Shown: positions 45,815 through 54,637, numbered from the stretch's first letter. The stretch is DNA of 63,092 nucleotides from Bacillota bacterium (GCA_021846285.1 JAJZCB010000010.1:1-63092); one strand, 5' to 3'. Translations and numbers: made by a program. Notes: generated by a model from the sequence alone, not told the origin.

Positions 45815-46025
45815 CGCCATGAAACTCTATCCCGGAAAATCGATCGTCTCTGCCCGCCGGAATCGTATGCTGCGCCGCTTCTCAAACACGGCTGCGCCGA
45901 ACTCGCCTCGGCGCAGCATACGATTCCGGCCAAGCGGGTTTTTCTTCCCGGTTGTTGGTGGCGCGAAGGCACTTTGGATTTTGCTTCGCAAAACTCAGAC
46001 ATGAAACTCTATCCGCAAAATCACT
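45815..46025 (+). repeat. Mosaic intergenic repeat containing hairpin copy C
   Basis: A module CGCCATGAAACTCTATCC (from 45815) precedes hairpin C (perfect 21-bp arms at 45856-45876 and 45910-45930, 33-nt loop with CTCAAACAC and CGCCGAACTCGC). A 26-bp segment at 45943-45968 is identical to 54311-54336, and a second ATGAAACTCTATCC follows at about 46001. A short reading frame crosses the element but is an accident of the repeat. Confidence 0.8.
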
Positions 46026-46086
46026 CAGGCTCATGTCACCTCGACACTTGGCATGTTCAGTTACAAATGAAACGGATGTGAATGGA

Positions 46087-46644
46087 ATGAACACTCGTCC
46101 CAAGCGCAAGACTCCGCAATTACGGCTGCCCGTCGCCGTCCGCAGGCGTATTAGAGAGGAAAGCCGCATGCTCAGTCTGTCTGAGAACGACTATTTGCTC
46201 CTGGTGACGCAGATCGCGACAGCCATTCGCGGCGCTGTATGGCCAAACGGGGTCAAAGACCCGGAAGTGCTCCTGTCCATCGCGGACAATCCGCTCGTGC
46301 TGCAAATTGTCGGCGCATTGGCTGGAACGATATGGAGTCAGGTGAAAGGCGTTCTTGACGCGGAGCAGTCGCCAGATCCGGCACCGTCTTCGGCGAACGC
46401 GGCGCCGGCGCTGCCCGGAAGGTCTGCCCCCGCCACAGTAACGCCCCAAATGGCTTCGCCACAGCAACGGGCCATTCCTGGCGCACCACCGACACCACCG
46501 TCGGCGCAGACAATGCCGCGGGCGGGGTCGCCGTTGATTCCGCCCCCGGCGGCGTCGCCTGCTTCGCCCAATGACCGTATGATCATCCTGATTGATCCGA
46601 TGACCGGACGACGTGTTCGCATGCACCGCCGCTCTGCTTTGTAA
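46087..46644 (+). CDS. Hypothetical protein with proline/alanine-rich C-terminus
   Basis: 185 aa from ATG 46087; ATG 46168, with GAGAGGAAA upstream, is an equally good start. Residues about 28-95 form an ordered, partly hydrophobic region (LSENDYLLLVTQIATAIRG..., VLQIVGALAGTIWSQVKGVL). About 100-160 are Pro/Ala-rich and the end is basic (DPMTGRRVRMHRRSAL). I do not recognise a family. Confidence 0.65.
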   Translation: MNTRPKRKTPQLRLPVAVRRRIREESRMLSLSENDYLLLVTQIATAIRGAVWPNGVKDPEVLLSIADNPLVLQIVGALAGTIWSQVKGVLDAEQSPDPAPSSANAAPALPGRSAPATVTPQMASPQQRAIPGAPPTPPSAQTMPRAGSPLIPPPAASPASPNDRMIILIDPMTGRRVRMHRRSAL

Positions 46645-46705
46645 TGCGCATTGTAAAACGAATGACCGGAAACCTCCACACTAAGTATCAGTTGCCGTCG
46701 TTGAG

Positions 46706-47968
46706 TCACTGGGGGTCAAGCTGAGTGCCGAGCCGCCTAAGCGTCACGTTCGCAGTGACCTGCACGGCGACATGAGGCAGTTGGCGGCGCCAATCATACC
46801 GCGCCATTTCATCATACGTCGAGAACTGGCCGCGCGCGTATCGGAAAAACCGAAACGGGTCCACCCGATACTTGATGTACAACTTTTTGATCAGATCTGT
46901 TTCCGAAAGGGACAAAGATCGTGCCAAACGGGTTTCCAGGAGATTGCGATTGTGAGCGTCTACAAACGACGCGTCCGTCTGATCGCCGAGAAGTTCCGCT
47001 TCAAATACCTGGTTGATGCGCAGACTTGGTCGCCGAACGGACAGATTTACCTTCACACTCATGGGCTCCGCGTCGCGTATATTGAGACTCAGATACCCCT
47101 TTTGACCCGTTGGCGATGCAATCGTATACGTACTCCTCCTCAGGGTGCCAGAGAGAAACTGCAACAGACGGGTTTCCTCACCGTTTAGCGCACAGACCAT
47201 CCTGTCTCCGCGAAAAATTGCTGTGCCCACGCACTCGACAGGATTGCCCCCGGCTCGATTGATCTTGCCCGCATCAGTACTCAATCGATTCTTTTGCATG
47301 TGTTTGCCGCTTCCCGCAGTCTTCTTGCTCTCCTTTGCGACCTGTCTGTTCTCACTTAGTATGGGTAACACCGGGTCCTCGTTGGGTGTCTCGAGTGCGC
47401 CAATGAACTCGTGTACCTGCACTGAGGGCGCGTATCCGGTGCGACGGCTGGAATCGTGCAGATCCTCGACCAAGCGCGTGGCGGAACTTTCCAGTACAGG
47501 CCTGTCTCCAAGAAAGATGTCCGTTACGCCGCTGTCTGCCACAAATACGTACAACGTGCGGCGAAATTCCCGATAACGCACAAGCGTACGCAACTGTGGG
47601 AGCAACCCTTCTCTTGCCATCGATTTCCCAAATATGACGGCGGACAGATGCGACAGATTGATCGTCCGTTCAATGCCTGCATTCATCATCAATATAGCCT
47701 CATTGAGATTTCTTCCCATAGCGGTTGTCACGGGTGTGCCCGATTGATAGTTTCCACTACCGCTCGTTGCGCCGCTTGAACCAGAAAGTTTACTCGGAAC
47801 AGCCACCCGCGCGGTTACTTGAACCTTGTGTCCACTCGCGCGATCGACGCCAAGAGTCACGGCAAACGCCTGCTCTTCCAGTTCCGCGCGATCATAGCAT
47901 CCAGACAGCACACTGAAGGACAATCCCAGCGACACAATATATCCACCAAGCGTGATTCTCGACAACAT
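46706..47968 (-). CDS. Ger(x)C family spore germination lipoprotein
   Basis: 420 aa. GerC-type subunits are lipoproteins of nutrient germinant receptors. A signal peptide ends in the lipobox LSGC (residues 21-24), followed by YDRAELEEQAFAVTLGVD, the conserved start of GerAC proteins, and the C-terminal GerAC domain (FEAELLGDQTDASF, FFRYARGQFSTYDE). The A and B subunits normally encoded beside it are missing, so it is an orphan here. A middle segment (about 200-235) is unusually polar. Confidence 0.85.
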   Translation of the reverse strand: MLSRITLGGYIVSLGLSFSVLSGCYDRAELEEQAFAVTLGVDRASGHKVQVTARVAVPSKLSGSSGATSGSGNYQSGTPVTTAMGRNLNEAILMMNAGIERTINLSHLSAVIFGKSMAREGLLPQLRTLVRYREFRRTLYVFVADSGVTDIFLGDRPVLESSATRLVEDLHDSSRRTGYAPSVQVHEFIGALETPNEDPVLPILSENRQVAKESKKTAGSGKHMQKNRLSTDAGKINRAGGNPVECVGTAIFRGDRMVCALNGEETRLLQFLSGTLRRSTYTIASPTGQKGYLSLNIRDAEPMSVKVNLSVRRPSLRINQVFEAELLGDQTDASFVDAHNRNLLETRLARSLSLSETDLIKKLYIKYRVDPFRFFRYARGQFSTYDEMARYDWRRQLPHVAVQVTANVTLRRLGTQLDPQ

Positions 47969-48062
47969 GCTCCACCACCCTTGCGTTCCCCATAATCTTC
48001 CTAATCGCCGCCGACTCTATGTATGGATCCCCGAATTCCGGCAGTTCGGAACGGCACTGGTG

Positions 48063-48068
48063 TATAAT
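48063..48068 (+). promoter_or_regulatory. -10 element of ylbP promoter
   Basis: A perfect TATAAT lies 32 bp upstream of the ATG at 48100. A convincing -35 is not seen. Confidence 0.45.
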
Positions 48069-48099
48069 AAAATGCAGTAGGATGAGGAGGAGTGCGCTG

Positions 48100-48564
48100 A
48101 TGTCAAACGTTCAGAGACTTCAGGTGAATTACCGGACACTGGAAGAATTCAAACGCTTTCGAGAGACCGGTCTTGAAGAATTGTCCATGATGGATGAACT
48201 CAAAGAAAACATGATTGAGAACAGTGTTGACAGCCCCTTTTATGGAATTTACGAAGAAGGAACACTTGTCGCACGCATGAGTCTGTATTCGATCTCCGCC
48301 AAGTACGACCGGTATTTTGATCCCCCGCGCGATCACCTCGAACTCTGGAAACTCGAAGTGCTTCCTGGCTACAAGGGTCGCGGTTACGGAACGCAACTCG
48401 TCGAATTTGCAAAATCGCTCGGCAGTCCAATCAAGGTGAACGTACGCCGCAAATCCCATCCCTTTTTCACTCGGCTGGATTTTACTCCGGTCAAATACGA
48501 GGCTGCCCGAGACCGCGGGGAGAATCCGTATGTATGGATCCCCGCGACCGAATCGACCTCCTGA
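48100..48564 (+). CDS. ylbP: YlbP-like GNAT N-acetyltransferase
   Basis: 154 aa. GNAT fold with the acetyl-CoA loop LPGYKGRGYGTQLVEFAK. The opening QRLQVNYRTLEEFKRFRE and the C-terminal PYVWIP region fit the YlbP group of Bacillus. Substrate unknown. ATG 48100 has AGGAGG about 9 nt upstream. Together with the RsfA/YlbO-like gene and bshC it reflects an old Bacillus neighbourhood, here loosened by insertions. Confidence 0.82.
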   Translation: MSNVQRLQVNYRTLEEFKRFRETGLEELSMMDELKENMIENSVDSPFYGIYEEGTLVARMSLYSISAKYDRYFDPPRDHLELWKLEVLPGYKGRGYGTQLVEFAKSLGSPIKVNVRRKSHPFFTRLDFTPVKYEAARDRGENPYVWIPATESTS

Positions 48565-48633
48565 CGATTTTGTGACAGAATACACATGAGTCGATGCGCT
48601 TTTCGAACCGATACCGGCACGCATATGTCATTA

Positions 48634-48642
48634 TGTTATAAT
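48634..48642 (+). promoter_or_regulatory. Extended -10 promoter of sodA
   Basis: TGTTATAAT matches the extended -10 consensus TGnTATAAT, 70 bp upstream of the sodA start. No clear -35. Confidence 0.55.
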
Positions 48643-48711
48643 GAAAGGGCGATGTGCCTCACCTGACATGGCGCACAGCCCATTACATAATCGAGGGAAA
48701 GAGGGATACCG

Positions 48712-49326
48712 ATGGCATTTCAAACGCCTGCACTTCCTTACGCGACGGACGCGCTCGAACCACACATCGACGCAAAAACGATGACCGTTCATCACGACGG
48801 ACATCATGTTGCTTACACCAACAACCTTAACGCCGCACTCGAAAATCACGCGGACTGGCAAGCGAAGAGCGTTGAGGAGATATTGGCCCATATTCATGAG
48901 GTGCCGGAAGCGATCCGCGCGACCGTACGCAACAACGGCGGCGGTCACGCCAATCACAGCCTGTTCTGGCCGCTGCTCAGCCCGAACGGCGGCGGTGAAC
49001 CGGCTGGCGCACTCGCGGACGCGATCAATCACGCATTCGGCAGCTTCGCGAAATTCAAGGAAGACTTCACCAAGGCGGCGGTTACTCGATTTGGCAGCGG
49101 TTGGGCTTGGTTGGTCGTCGACAGGAGCGGCCATCTTGCGGTAACCAGCACCGCCAACCAGGACAGCCCCATCACAGACGGTCTCACGCCGATTCTGGGT
49201 CTTGACGTATGGGAGCACGCCTACTATCTCAAGTATCAAAACAAACGGGCGGATTACATTGGCGCCTTCTGGAATGTCGTCAACTGGCATCAGGTTTCGA
49301 GCAATTTCGAACAAGCGAAAAAATAG
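48712..49326 (+). CDS. sodA: Superoxide dismutase (Mn/Fe)
   Basis: 204 aa, full length. Converts superoxide to hydrogen peroxide and oxygen. Metal ligands are visible in [15 protein letters not shown] and [21 protein letters not shown] (the DxWEHAYY signature). Manganese and iron forms cannot be separated reliably by eye. AAGAGGGA precedes the ATG and a strong terminator follows. Confidence 0.96.
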   Translation: MAFQTPALPYATDALEPHIDAKTMTVHHDGHHVAYTNNLNAALENHADWQAKSVEEILAHIHEVPEAIRATVRNNGGGHANHSLFWPLLSPNGGGEPAGALADAINHAFGSFAKFKEDFTKAAVTRFGSGWAWLVVDRSGHLAVTSTANQDSPITDGLTPILGLDVWEHAYYLKYQNKRADYIGAFWNVVNWHQVSSNFEQAKK

Positions 49327-49348
49327 GATGGACTGTCATTGTTCACAG

Positions 49349-49386
49349 GCAAAAGGGCGATGGTCATAAGACCATCGCCCTTTTGC
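49349..49386. terminator. Terminator between convergent sodA and rsfA-like genes
   Basis: Perfect 17-bp stem (49349-49365 with 49370-49386) with a 4-nt loop. The TTTT tract is inside the right arm on the plus strand. It can serve both converging genes. Confidence 0.8.
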
Positions 49387-49397
49387 CGACTGCGGGG

Positions 49398-49994
49398 CTA
49401 TTCTCCCCTGTCCTGCTCATCAAGCTGATGCAGTTCAGCATTCCCGCTGCCTGCGTCCAGCAATTGTCTACGCCTCGCGCGGTCTACAATACTGAGCAAT
49501 GCCCTGTAGTCTTCGCTGATCACAAGATGCTCGTCAGATAGACGGCGCAACTGCGCCAGCAACTCCACCTTATCGCGCCGCAGTTTGTCCACTTCACTGC
49601 GCGCCGATTCCGCGTCTCGTTCCAACTGTTTGACGCGCGCCTGCAGGGCCGTAAAGTCTCGTCTGTATTGCCGCAAAAAACGCATGACAGCGTTCCATGT
49701 CACCACTGCAGGCGCACTGTCTGGCACAGGATCCTGATCCGGCTGCTGCTGTTTCGACTGCTCTTCCCGATGTTCTTTGCGCGCTAACTTGGCAAAATCA
49801 ATGGCTTCCAGGAATTGCTTGCGCACGCAGGCGTTCCAACGATATCCGCAAGCAGCCGGAGTGCGCTTTAAAGACTGTGCGCCCTCTTCAAACGCCGCCA
49901 ACTGAGTACTGCCTTCCCGGATGTGTTGCAATATAATGTCAGCCAGCTTCGCATCGTCTTCGGCCGTCCAAGCGTCTTGTCTCATGGTCTTCAT
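49398..49994 (-). CDS. RsfA/YlbO family prespore or sporulation transcription factor
   Basis: 198 aa. A Myb/SANT-like DNA-binding domain opens the protein (RQDAWTAEDDAKLADIILQHIREGSTQLAAFEEGAQSL...RTPAACGYRWNACVR). A Gln/Glu-rich linker and a long coiled coil (about 115-185) follow. RsfA and YlbO (GerR) of B. subtilis have this layout and tune forespore or mother-cell regulons. ATG 49994 has GGGAGGGG upstream. Which paralogue it represents is unclear; proximity to ylbP favours YlbO. Confidence 0.8.
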   Translation of the reverse strand: MKTMRQDAWTAEDDAKLADIILQHIREGSTQLAAFEEGAQSLKRTPAACGYRWNACVRKQFLEAIDFAKLARKEHREEQSKQQQPDQDPVPDSAPAVVTWNAVMRFLRQYRRDFTALQARVKQLERDAESARSEVDKLRRDKVELLAQLRRLSDEHLVISEDYRALLSIVDRARRRQLLDAGSGNAELHQLDEQDRGE

Positions 49995-50113
49995 GCAGTG
50001 ATATACCCCTCCCGAACTCCGAGGCTCCCTAGGGCTATGTATATGCATGACAGGCGTTGCGACAGCACTCCTTTTTCATAGTGCCGCCCTGCACCCCCTT
50101 GATCCGTTCGCGC

Positions 50114-50263
50114 CTACACCATACGCCGGCCGCGCATCGCGCCGATCAGTATGAGAGCCGTCTTTACGCGGCGGCTGGGTCGGACATGTTTGACCGCCCA
50201 CAAGAATGTTGCAAGCTCGAACCCGAGCAGGATCATCTGTCGAATCGTCTGCCACTTCCTCAC
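50114..50263 (-). CDS. Possible small membrane protein
   Basis: 49 codons from GTG 50263 to a stop at 50114, with GGGGGAG 5-6 nt upstream. It would encode a basic peptide with one hydrophobic helix (QMILLGFELATFLWAVKHV). It lies between midA and the rsfA-like gene on their strand. No family is recognised; the strong ribosome site is the main support. The rest of 49,995-50,433 shows no gene. Confidence 0.4.
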   Translation of the reverse strand: MRKWQTIRQMILLGFELATFLWAVKHVRPSRRVKTALILIGAMRGRRMV

Positions 50264-50433
50264 CAATGACTCCCCCATATCTGCAATCCAGTCAATGTAG
50301 TCAAGGGTATTTTGAGATGGAACGCATATCCTTAGTCATGCCAATTTTACACAAGGTGGAAATGCGCCGACTCCAACACAGGAACCGGCAACCCGTGACA
50401 ACCGGGATGATGGCACAGCGTTGGTACATGCGA

Positions 50434-51555
50434 TCATTCCCTCTTTGCAATAGCAACCATAAAGCGATCTCCCATGGCGCCGGGCATGATCACATGCTTC
50501 ACTGTCTGCAGGACTCGCGGATCCTTTGCGGCGGCACTCTGAACGACATCCATAAAATCCGGCATGTCGATGAGAAACGCCCCCTGGCGACGGACGGAGA
50601 CAGATTCATAGCCGCACTCGGCACACGCAGCCTGCAATACTGTAAAATCGACATCGTAGGTGAGATCGCATTCTCCCGGCGAGTCAATCCAATTGCCGAC
50701 CAGTCGATGCCGGGCATACGCGCGCAAAGACCCTTCGGGGCGATCCGCACCGACGATATCGCGTGTATATCCACCGTAGTCAATAAAGGCCAGATACTGA
50801 GGATGGATGTATTGGGCGACATCGCGTACAAGAGGGAGAATCCCTGTCTGCGCTTCAGCGACGAGCACACCATAGTCGTCATCACCGGGCGCCAGATATC
50901 GCTGCGCGTACTCAGTGAGTTCGCGATCGCTGGTGGGAACAAACCGCGTGACGGACCTGTCTCCGAAAAAGGGACCCGGCGCCGTGTCGTCTGTCTTAGA
51001 GTCAAAGACATCCTCCCTGTCACAGACCCACAATCGCCACAGTTTGCCTTCGCTCACTCGAACCAGATCACAGGGCAGCGCGTCCAGCACCTCGTTGGCG
51101 ATCACAAATCCGGATGTATATCGTTCTCCAGTCTCTCTGCGCAGGTCCGCCACCGAAGTTGCGGTTGCCAGTGCGCAGCGATCCGCTTCACCAGGATAAC
51201 GTTCCAGCAGTTGTTCAAGGATCGTCCGGGTGCGTAACTGGGCAACCAACGAGAGATCAATGCCCGCATAAACAATCGGACGACCGGATCCAGCCGTTTC
51301 CCGAATCAGCTCGTCCAATAATGAAACGGCGAGATCGCCGTCTCCACACCCCAACTCCACGATGCACAGCGGCTGCGCCGGCGCGACTGTACGAAGAACA
51401 AAGCGCGCCCATAGCGCGCCAAAGAGAGGCGACGCCTGTGCGCTGGTATAAAAGTCGCCGGCGCGGCCAAATCGTCTGCGCTCCCCTGAATAATAACCGT
51501 TCGGTCCATAGAGACTGCGTTCCATAAATGCCGATAACGGTTCTTTGCACGTCAT
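50434..51555 (-). CDS. MidA-family SAM-dependent methyltransferase (DUF185, NDUFAF7-like)
   Basis: 373 aa. The fold and motifs ([59 protein letters not shown]) identify the MidA/NDUFAF7 group of protein arginine methyltransferase-like enzymes. The bacterial substrate is unknown. Its ATG overlaps the clpP stop by 4 nt, so the two are translationally coupled, an arrangement I do not know as common. Confidence 0.88.
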   Translation of the reverse strand: MTCKEPLSAFMERSLYGPNGYYSGERRRFGRAGDFYTSAQASPLFGALWARFVLRTVAPAQPLCIVELGCGDGDLAVSLLDELIRETAGSGRPIVYAGIDLSLVAQLRTRTILEQLLERYPGEADRCALATATSVADLRRETGERYTSGFVIANEVLDALPCDLVRVSEGKLWRLWVCDREDVFDSKTDDTAPGPFFGDRSVTRFVPTSDRELTEYAQRYLAPGDDDYGVLVAEAQTGILPLVRDVAQYIHPQYLAFIDYGGYTRDIVGADRPEGSLRAYARHRLVGNWIDSPGECDLTYDVDFTVLQAACAECGYESVSVRRQGAFLIDMPDFMDVVQSAAAKDPRVLQTVKHVIMPGAMGDRFMVAIAKRE

Positions 51556-52130
51556 GGACGAAGAATCTGATCGATCAGTCCATACTCTTTCGCCTCATCG
51601 GCGCTCATGAAAAAGTCCCTGTCAGTGTCTCGCTCAACCCGTTCGAGTGGTTGCCCGGAGCATTCCGCGATCAGTCTGTTCAGCCTGTTGCGTGTCTTGA
51701 GAATATGCTCCGCGGCGATCTTCAAATCTTCCGCCTGTCCCTGTTGTCCTCCGAGCGGCTGATGAATCATGACTTCGCCATTGGGTAGAGCGCTCCGTTT
51801 CCCTTTGGCCCCTGCCGTCAGCAACACGGCGCCCATCGACGCCGCCAGACCGACGCAGATCGTGGACACGTCCGGTTTAATGACCTGCATGGTATCATAA
51901 ATGGCAAGACCGGCAGTCACGGACCCACCGGGGCTATTGATATACAGAAAAATATCCTTTTCGGCGTCTTCCGAGGCCAAAAACAGCAATTGCGCCACTA
52001 CGGCATTGGCAACATCATCATCAATTTCCGTTCCCAAAAATATAATCCGGTCTCTTAACAATCGGGAATAGATGTCATACGCGCGCTCTCCGCGGCTGGT
52101 TTGCTCTATGACAGTCGGTATCACACTCAT
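51552..52130 (-). CDS. clpP: ATP-dependent Clp protease proteolytic subunit ClpP
   Basis: 192 aa. The catalytic triad is visible: Ser in [11 protein letters not shown], His in [12 protein letters not shown] and Asp in ERDTDRDFF. ClpP works with ClpC/ClpX/ClpE ATPases in protein quality control and in timing of sporulation. AAGGAGG precedes the ATG. A pair of dyads lies about 85-135 bp upstream. Confidence 0.96.
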   Translation of the reverse strand: MSVIPTVIEQTSRGERAYDIYSRLLRDRIIFLGTEIDDDVANAVVAQLLFLASEDAEKDIFLYINSPGGSVTAGLAIYDTMQVIKPDVSTICVGLAASMGAVLLTAGAKGKRSALPNGEVMIHQPLGGQQGQAEDLKIAAEHILKTRNRLNRLIAECSGQPLERVERDTDRDFFMSADEAKEYGLIDQILRP

Positions 52131-52210
52131 CGCTCAATGGCCTCCTTGGGTCGCTGCCTGTTACAACCGAGTTAACCTGTCCTGTCTCACGATCGATCGC
52201 GGGCGAGACA

Positions 52211-52265
52211 TTCAGTACACTGAAAGAAGACCGGACAGCGCCGGCCATCTGTATCCAGTGTACTG
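52211..52265. promoter_or_regulatory. Paired dyads CAGTnnACTG upstream of clpP
   Basis: TTCAGTACACTGAA (52211-52224) and CAGTGTACTG (52256-52265) share the dyad CAGTnnACTG, with centres 43 bp apart, about four helical turns. They do not match CtsR or CIRCE sites. A looping repressor is one possibility. Confidence 0.45.
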
Positions 52266-52336
52266 TAACCGAAGGGGGAATCACAACTCGTCGGCGCAAA
52301 ATCTGGCGGCCAGTCAGTCATGAATCGACAGCCACT

Positions 52337-52555
52337 TTAACGAAAGCGAATTCCGTACTTACCCCGGTCGGTTTTATACAATTGCACTTCCGCTGGCGGA
52401 CGGCTTCCATGGACGCGTTTATCGCCTTCCACCCAAGCCGCTGCGCAATACGCTTCAAACTTGCTCTCGTACAGCCCTGCCCAATAGACCCACGATACAA
52501 GCCCCAACAAGCGACCACCCCCAAAAAAGCGATGAGCATAGTGTCGGCAAACCAT
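52337..52555 (-). CDS. Small hypothetical membrane protein, possibly frameshifted
   Basis: 72 codons from ATG 52555 behind TAGGA. The protein has a hydrophobic, Trp-rich segment (RLLGLVSWVYWAGLYESKFEAYCAAAW) and a basic tail (VQLYKTDRGKYGIRFR). An overlapping frame gives a better N-terminal helix (ADTMLIAFLGVVACWGL), joined across a T6G5 run, so one base may be lost or gained. No family recognised. Confidence 0.4.
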   Translation of the reverse strand: MVCRHYAHRFFGGGRLLGLVSWVYWAGLYESKFEAYCAAAWVEGDKRVHGSRPPAEVQLYKTDRGKYGIRFR

Positions 52556-52792
52556 ACTGGTCCTAACCCCCGCAATTATTGGACCCGGTCCGATAGAAGA
52601 GTGTAAAACATCCCATAGCTCTGAACCATTCCACTGTAGTCTGTCACATTCTTGCCATCACTCATCTGCGATTCAGTACAGGCCTGTGTGCTTTTTGCCG
52701 TAAATAAGGGTTGTCGTCCGACGCTCAACTCCGTATGATAAGTACAAAAGGAAGTCTCATCCGCAAAGACTCTCGCACAGGGGACGATGCAC

Positions 52793-53275
52793 ATGATGAC
52801 TCAAGCACAGTTTGACGAACTGCGAGCCAAGTTGCTGCCTTCGGGAGCGGATCGCGTGGTCGACCTGTTGGCCAGGTATCGGGACCGCATCGAGACGATG
52901 TCCATCGTCATCGAAAAAGTTCCGTTGCTTATCATTGGACGTCATGGGATGATTGCGCGTTTACCCAAAGGCAGCACCCTGCAAAAGTTCTCCCAGCCCG
53001 ACGATATACTATCGGCATTGCAGGATTTTCTTTCGCAAGACGAGACACTCTACGTCTTTGTGAACTTGCCGGACCTGCATGTGCCCGCCTATATCAGCGG
53101 TTTGCTCAGAGAGATCGCGGAGAAGGTGGAGCGGCAAGAAACCTTGCGCGCCCGCATTGACGAAGCGCTTGACCGCGGTGACAAGGCTGCCTTCTGTCAG
53201 TATACAAGCGAACTGCAGCGCTTGGAGTGCGCTGAGAATGTGGAAAGCGCGGAGAAAGATCTGCCGCAACTATGA
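52793..53275 (+). CDS. IDEAL-domain protein
   Basis: 160 aa. The C-terminal segment RARIDEALDRGDKAAFCQYTSELQRL is an IDEAL motif, found in small Bacilli proteins such as YpiB and in ComK-related regulators as a protein-binding element. The N-terminal 115 residues are an alpha/beta region I do not recognise. ATG 52793 is 9 nt from AGGGGA; ATG 52787 is too close. It precedes the DUF3055 gene by 31 bp. Confidence 0.65.
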   Translation: MMTQAQFDELRAKLLPSGADRVVDLLARYRDRIETMSIVIEKVPLLIIGRHGMIARLPKGSTLQKFSQPDDILSALQDFLSQDETLYVFVNLPDLHVPAYISGLLREIAEKVERQETLRARIDEALDRGDKAAFCQYTSELQRLECAENVESAEKDLPQL

Positions 53276-53306
53276 CACAATTTTCCCCGGAAAACGGAGT
53301 GTGGAT

Positions 53307-53573
53307 ATGACGGTCACCGATATCATGTATGATGAAACCGAAGTCACGGCGACTCGGTTTGTCGGCTTCACTGGAGAATACGGGAGGTTTGACCTGGCGA
53401 TTGTGACGACCAACCACTTCTTCGGGAAGCGGTTTGTCATCTCCATACAGTCCGGACGATCTGCCATCCTGACTGCCGAAGAGGCGGAGGATGCGGACTA
53501 TATTGCCTCGGCATTCCAGGTGTCAGAGCAGGACGCTGCGGAACTGGCGACCTTCCTGGCGAGCAATCTATAG
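53307..53573 (+). CDS. DUF3055 family protein
   Basis: 88 aa. The sequence TRFVGFTGEYGRFDLAIVTTNHFFGKRFVISIQSGRSAIL fits the DUF3055 family of small Bacilli proteins, as I remember it. Function unknown. A GGAG site lies 8 nt before the ATG. Probably cotranscribed with the IDEAL-domain gene. Confidence 0.7.
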   Translation: MTVTDIMYDETEVTATRFVGFTGEYGRFDLAIVTTNHFFGKRFVISIQSGRSAILTAEEAEDADYIASAFQVSEQDAAELATFLASNL

Positions 53574-53661
53574 AACTGTATCAGCATCGGCGGCCCATCA
53601 TGCGAGCGCCCACGCTCCCTGTCGGTTTGCCGGAAACTGCCGCACGCCCAACCATATAGGT

Positions 53662-54117
53662 CTAGACATCGATCGCAAATACCCCCTGGTAGCGGTCGGT
53701 AAATGCCTCTGACACGATGCGGTGCTCCTCGGGGTCTTCCACGGCTTCCAGACCGATCGCCTCTCCTTCGCCCGTTACGCGCAGGAAATACAGCGTCCGC
53801 TGGTCACTCTCACGGTCATAGTACGCACCGTACATGTCGTTGCCAACCGGAAAGTAAGCGCCCATCACAAGCCGTTTCGGATCATGCGCTTCTTCCGCGA
53901 GATCCACAAAGAAGATCCTCTCAATCGCGTCACGGACCTGCGCTTCGTACAGATCACCGGGAAAGTCCAGGATTACGGTCTCCCCTGCACTCTCGCGAAT
54001 CAGAAAGAGCAACCGCCGTGCGTCGCGTTCAAAAACGATCAATAGAAGATGGGTGTCTTCAAAGAAAAACGCGAAATGTTCCGCTTCCGGAAACTGAATA
54101 TTTGGGATGGCGCGCAC
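53662..54117 (-). CDS. DUF1292-like protein
   Basis: 151 aa from GTG 54117, behind a strong AAGGAGGGA. The C-terminal part (YDRESDQRTLYFLRVTGEGEAIGLEAVEDPEEHRIVSEAFTDRY) resembles the acidic DUF1292 (YrzB-like) fold; the N-terminal half looks like a second, diverged module. Function unknown. A typical DUF1292 gene lies 670 bp away on the other strand. Confidence 0.6.
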   Translation of the reverse strand: MRAIPNIQFPEAEHFAFFFEDTHLLLIVFERDARRLLFLIRESAGETVILDFPGDLYEAQVRDAIERIFFVDLAEEAHDPKRLVMGAYFPVGNDMYGAYYDRESDQRTLYFLRVTGEGEAIGLEAVEDPEEHRIVSEAFTDRYQGVFAIDV

Positions 54118-54279
54118 AATTCTCCCTCCTTGGACGCCGCGGCGGACCCTATGGTTTACTCTCATCCCCGATGCCGCTGCACACGAACGGCATCGCCAGG
54201 GCGCCTGGAAACGTCATGGTGATTGTACCATGAATCACACAGATTGCGTCGCGATCTCAGTGCGTTCCACACGCAAATT

Positions 54280-54352
54280 GGCTATACCGGGAAATCGCCG
54301 CAGGGTATCTTCTTCCCGGTTGTTGGTGGCGCGAAGCGCCATGACAGTCTAT
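54280..54352 (+). repeat. Dispersed intergenic repeat module, copy without hairpin
   Basis: The 26 bp at 54311-54336 are identical to 45943-45968. GCGCCATGACAGTCTATA follows and CTATACCGGGAAATCGCCGC precedes, both matching modules at 43 and 45.8 kb. No gene is supported in 54,118-54,418. Confidence 0.75.
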
Positions 54353-54418
54353 AATGGTCGAAGTGCATGCGTTTCAGCCCACTGGTGATCGCGCTGCGGC
54401 GGGAGGTCGAAGATTCGA

Positions 54419-54637
54419 GTGGAGAAGCCTTTGCGTTATGGGTTGTACAGCTTCATTTTTCTGTTATGCCTCGTCGGACTCCTGTCGCATACAGATACCC
54501 TCTTGGTCACTTCCCTTGTGGTTGCAATCCTGTTGGGGCTGGTTGTTGACCGCTGGGATAATTTGCGGGATGAGCCATTCAAGATGTATAACGTCAAGCA
54601 TGGGCACATTAAATCTAAGGAAGAGACGCATCCATGA
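54419..54637 (+). CDS. Small two-helix membrane protein
   Basis: 72 aa from GTG 54419, with GGGAGGT upstream. One to two hydrophobic helices (YSFIFLLCLVGLLSH and TLLVTSLVVAILLGLVV) precede a polar tail. No family recognised. Same direction as the DUF1292 gene 150 bp downstream. Confidence 0.55.
   Translation: MEKPLRYGLYSFIFLLCLVGLLSHTDTLLVTSLVVAILLGLVVDRWDNLRDEPFKMYNVKHGHIKSKEETHP

Noticed and set aside
45856-45930. Integron attC site
   Set aside because: attC keeps its ends and varies its loop; here the loop is kept and the arms vary. No integrase is present.
45819-46004. 61-aa protein in the mosaic repeat
   Set aside because: The frame runs through a perfect hairpin and repeat modules; the same modules elsewhere have no open frame.
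52576-52794. 72-aa minus-strand reading frame
   Set aside because: No ribosome site, no recognisable feature, and it overlaps the start of the IDEAL gene.
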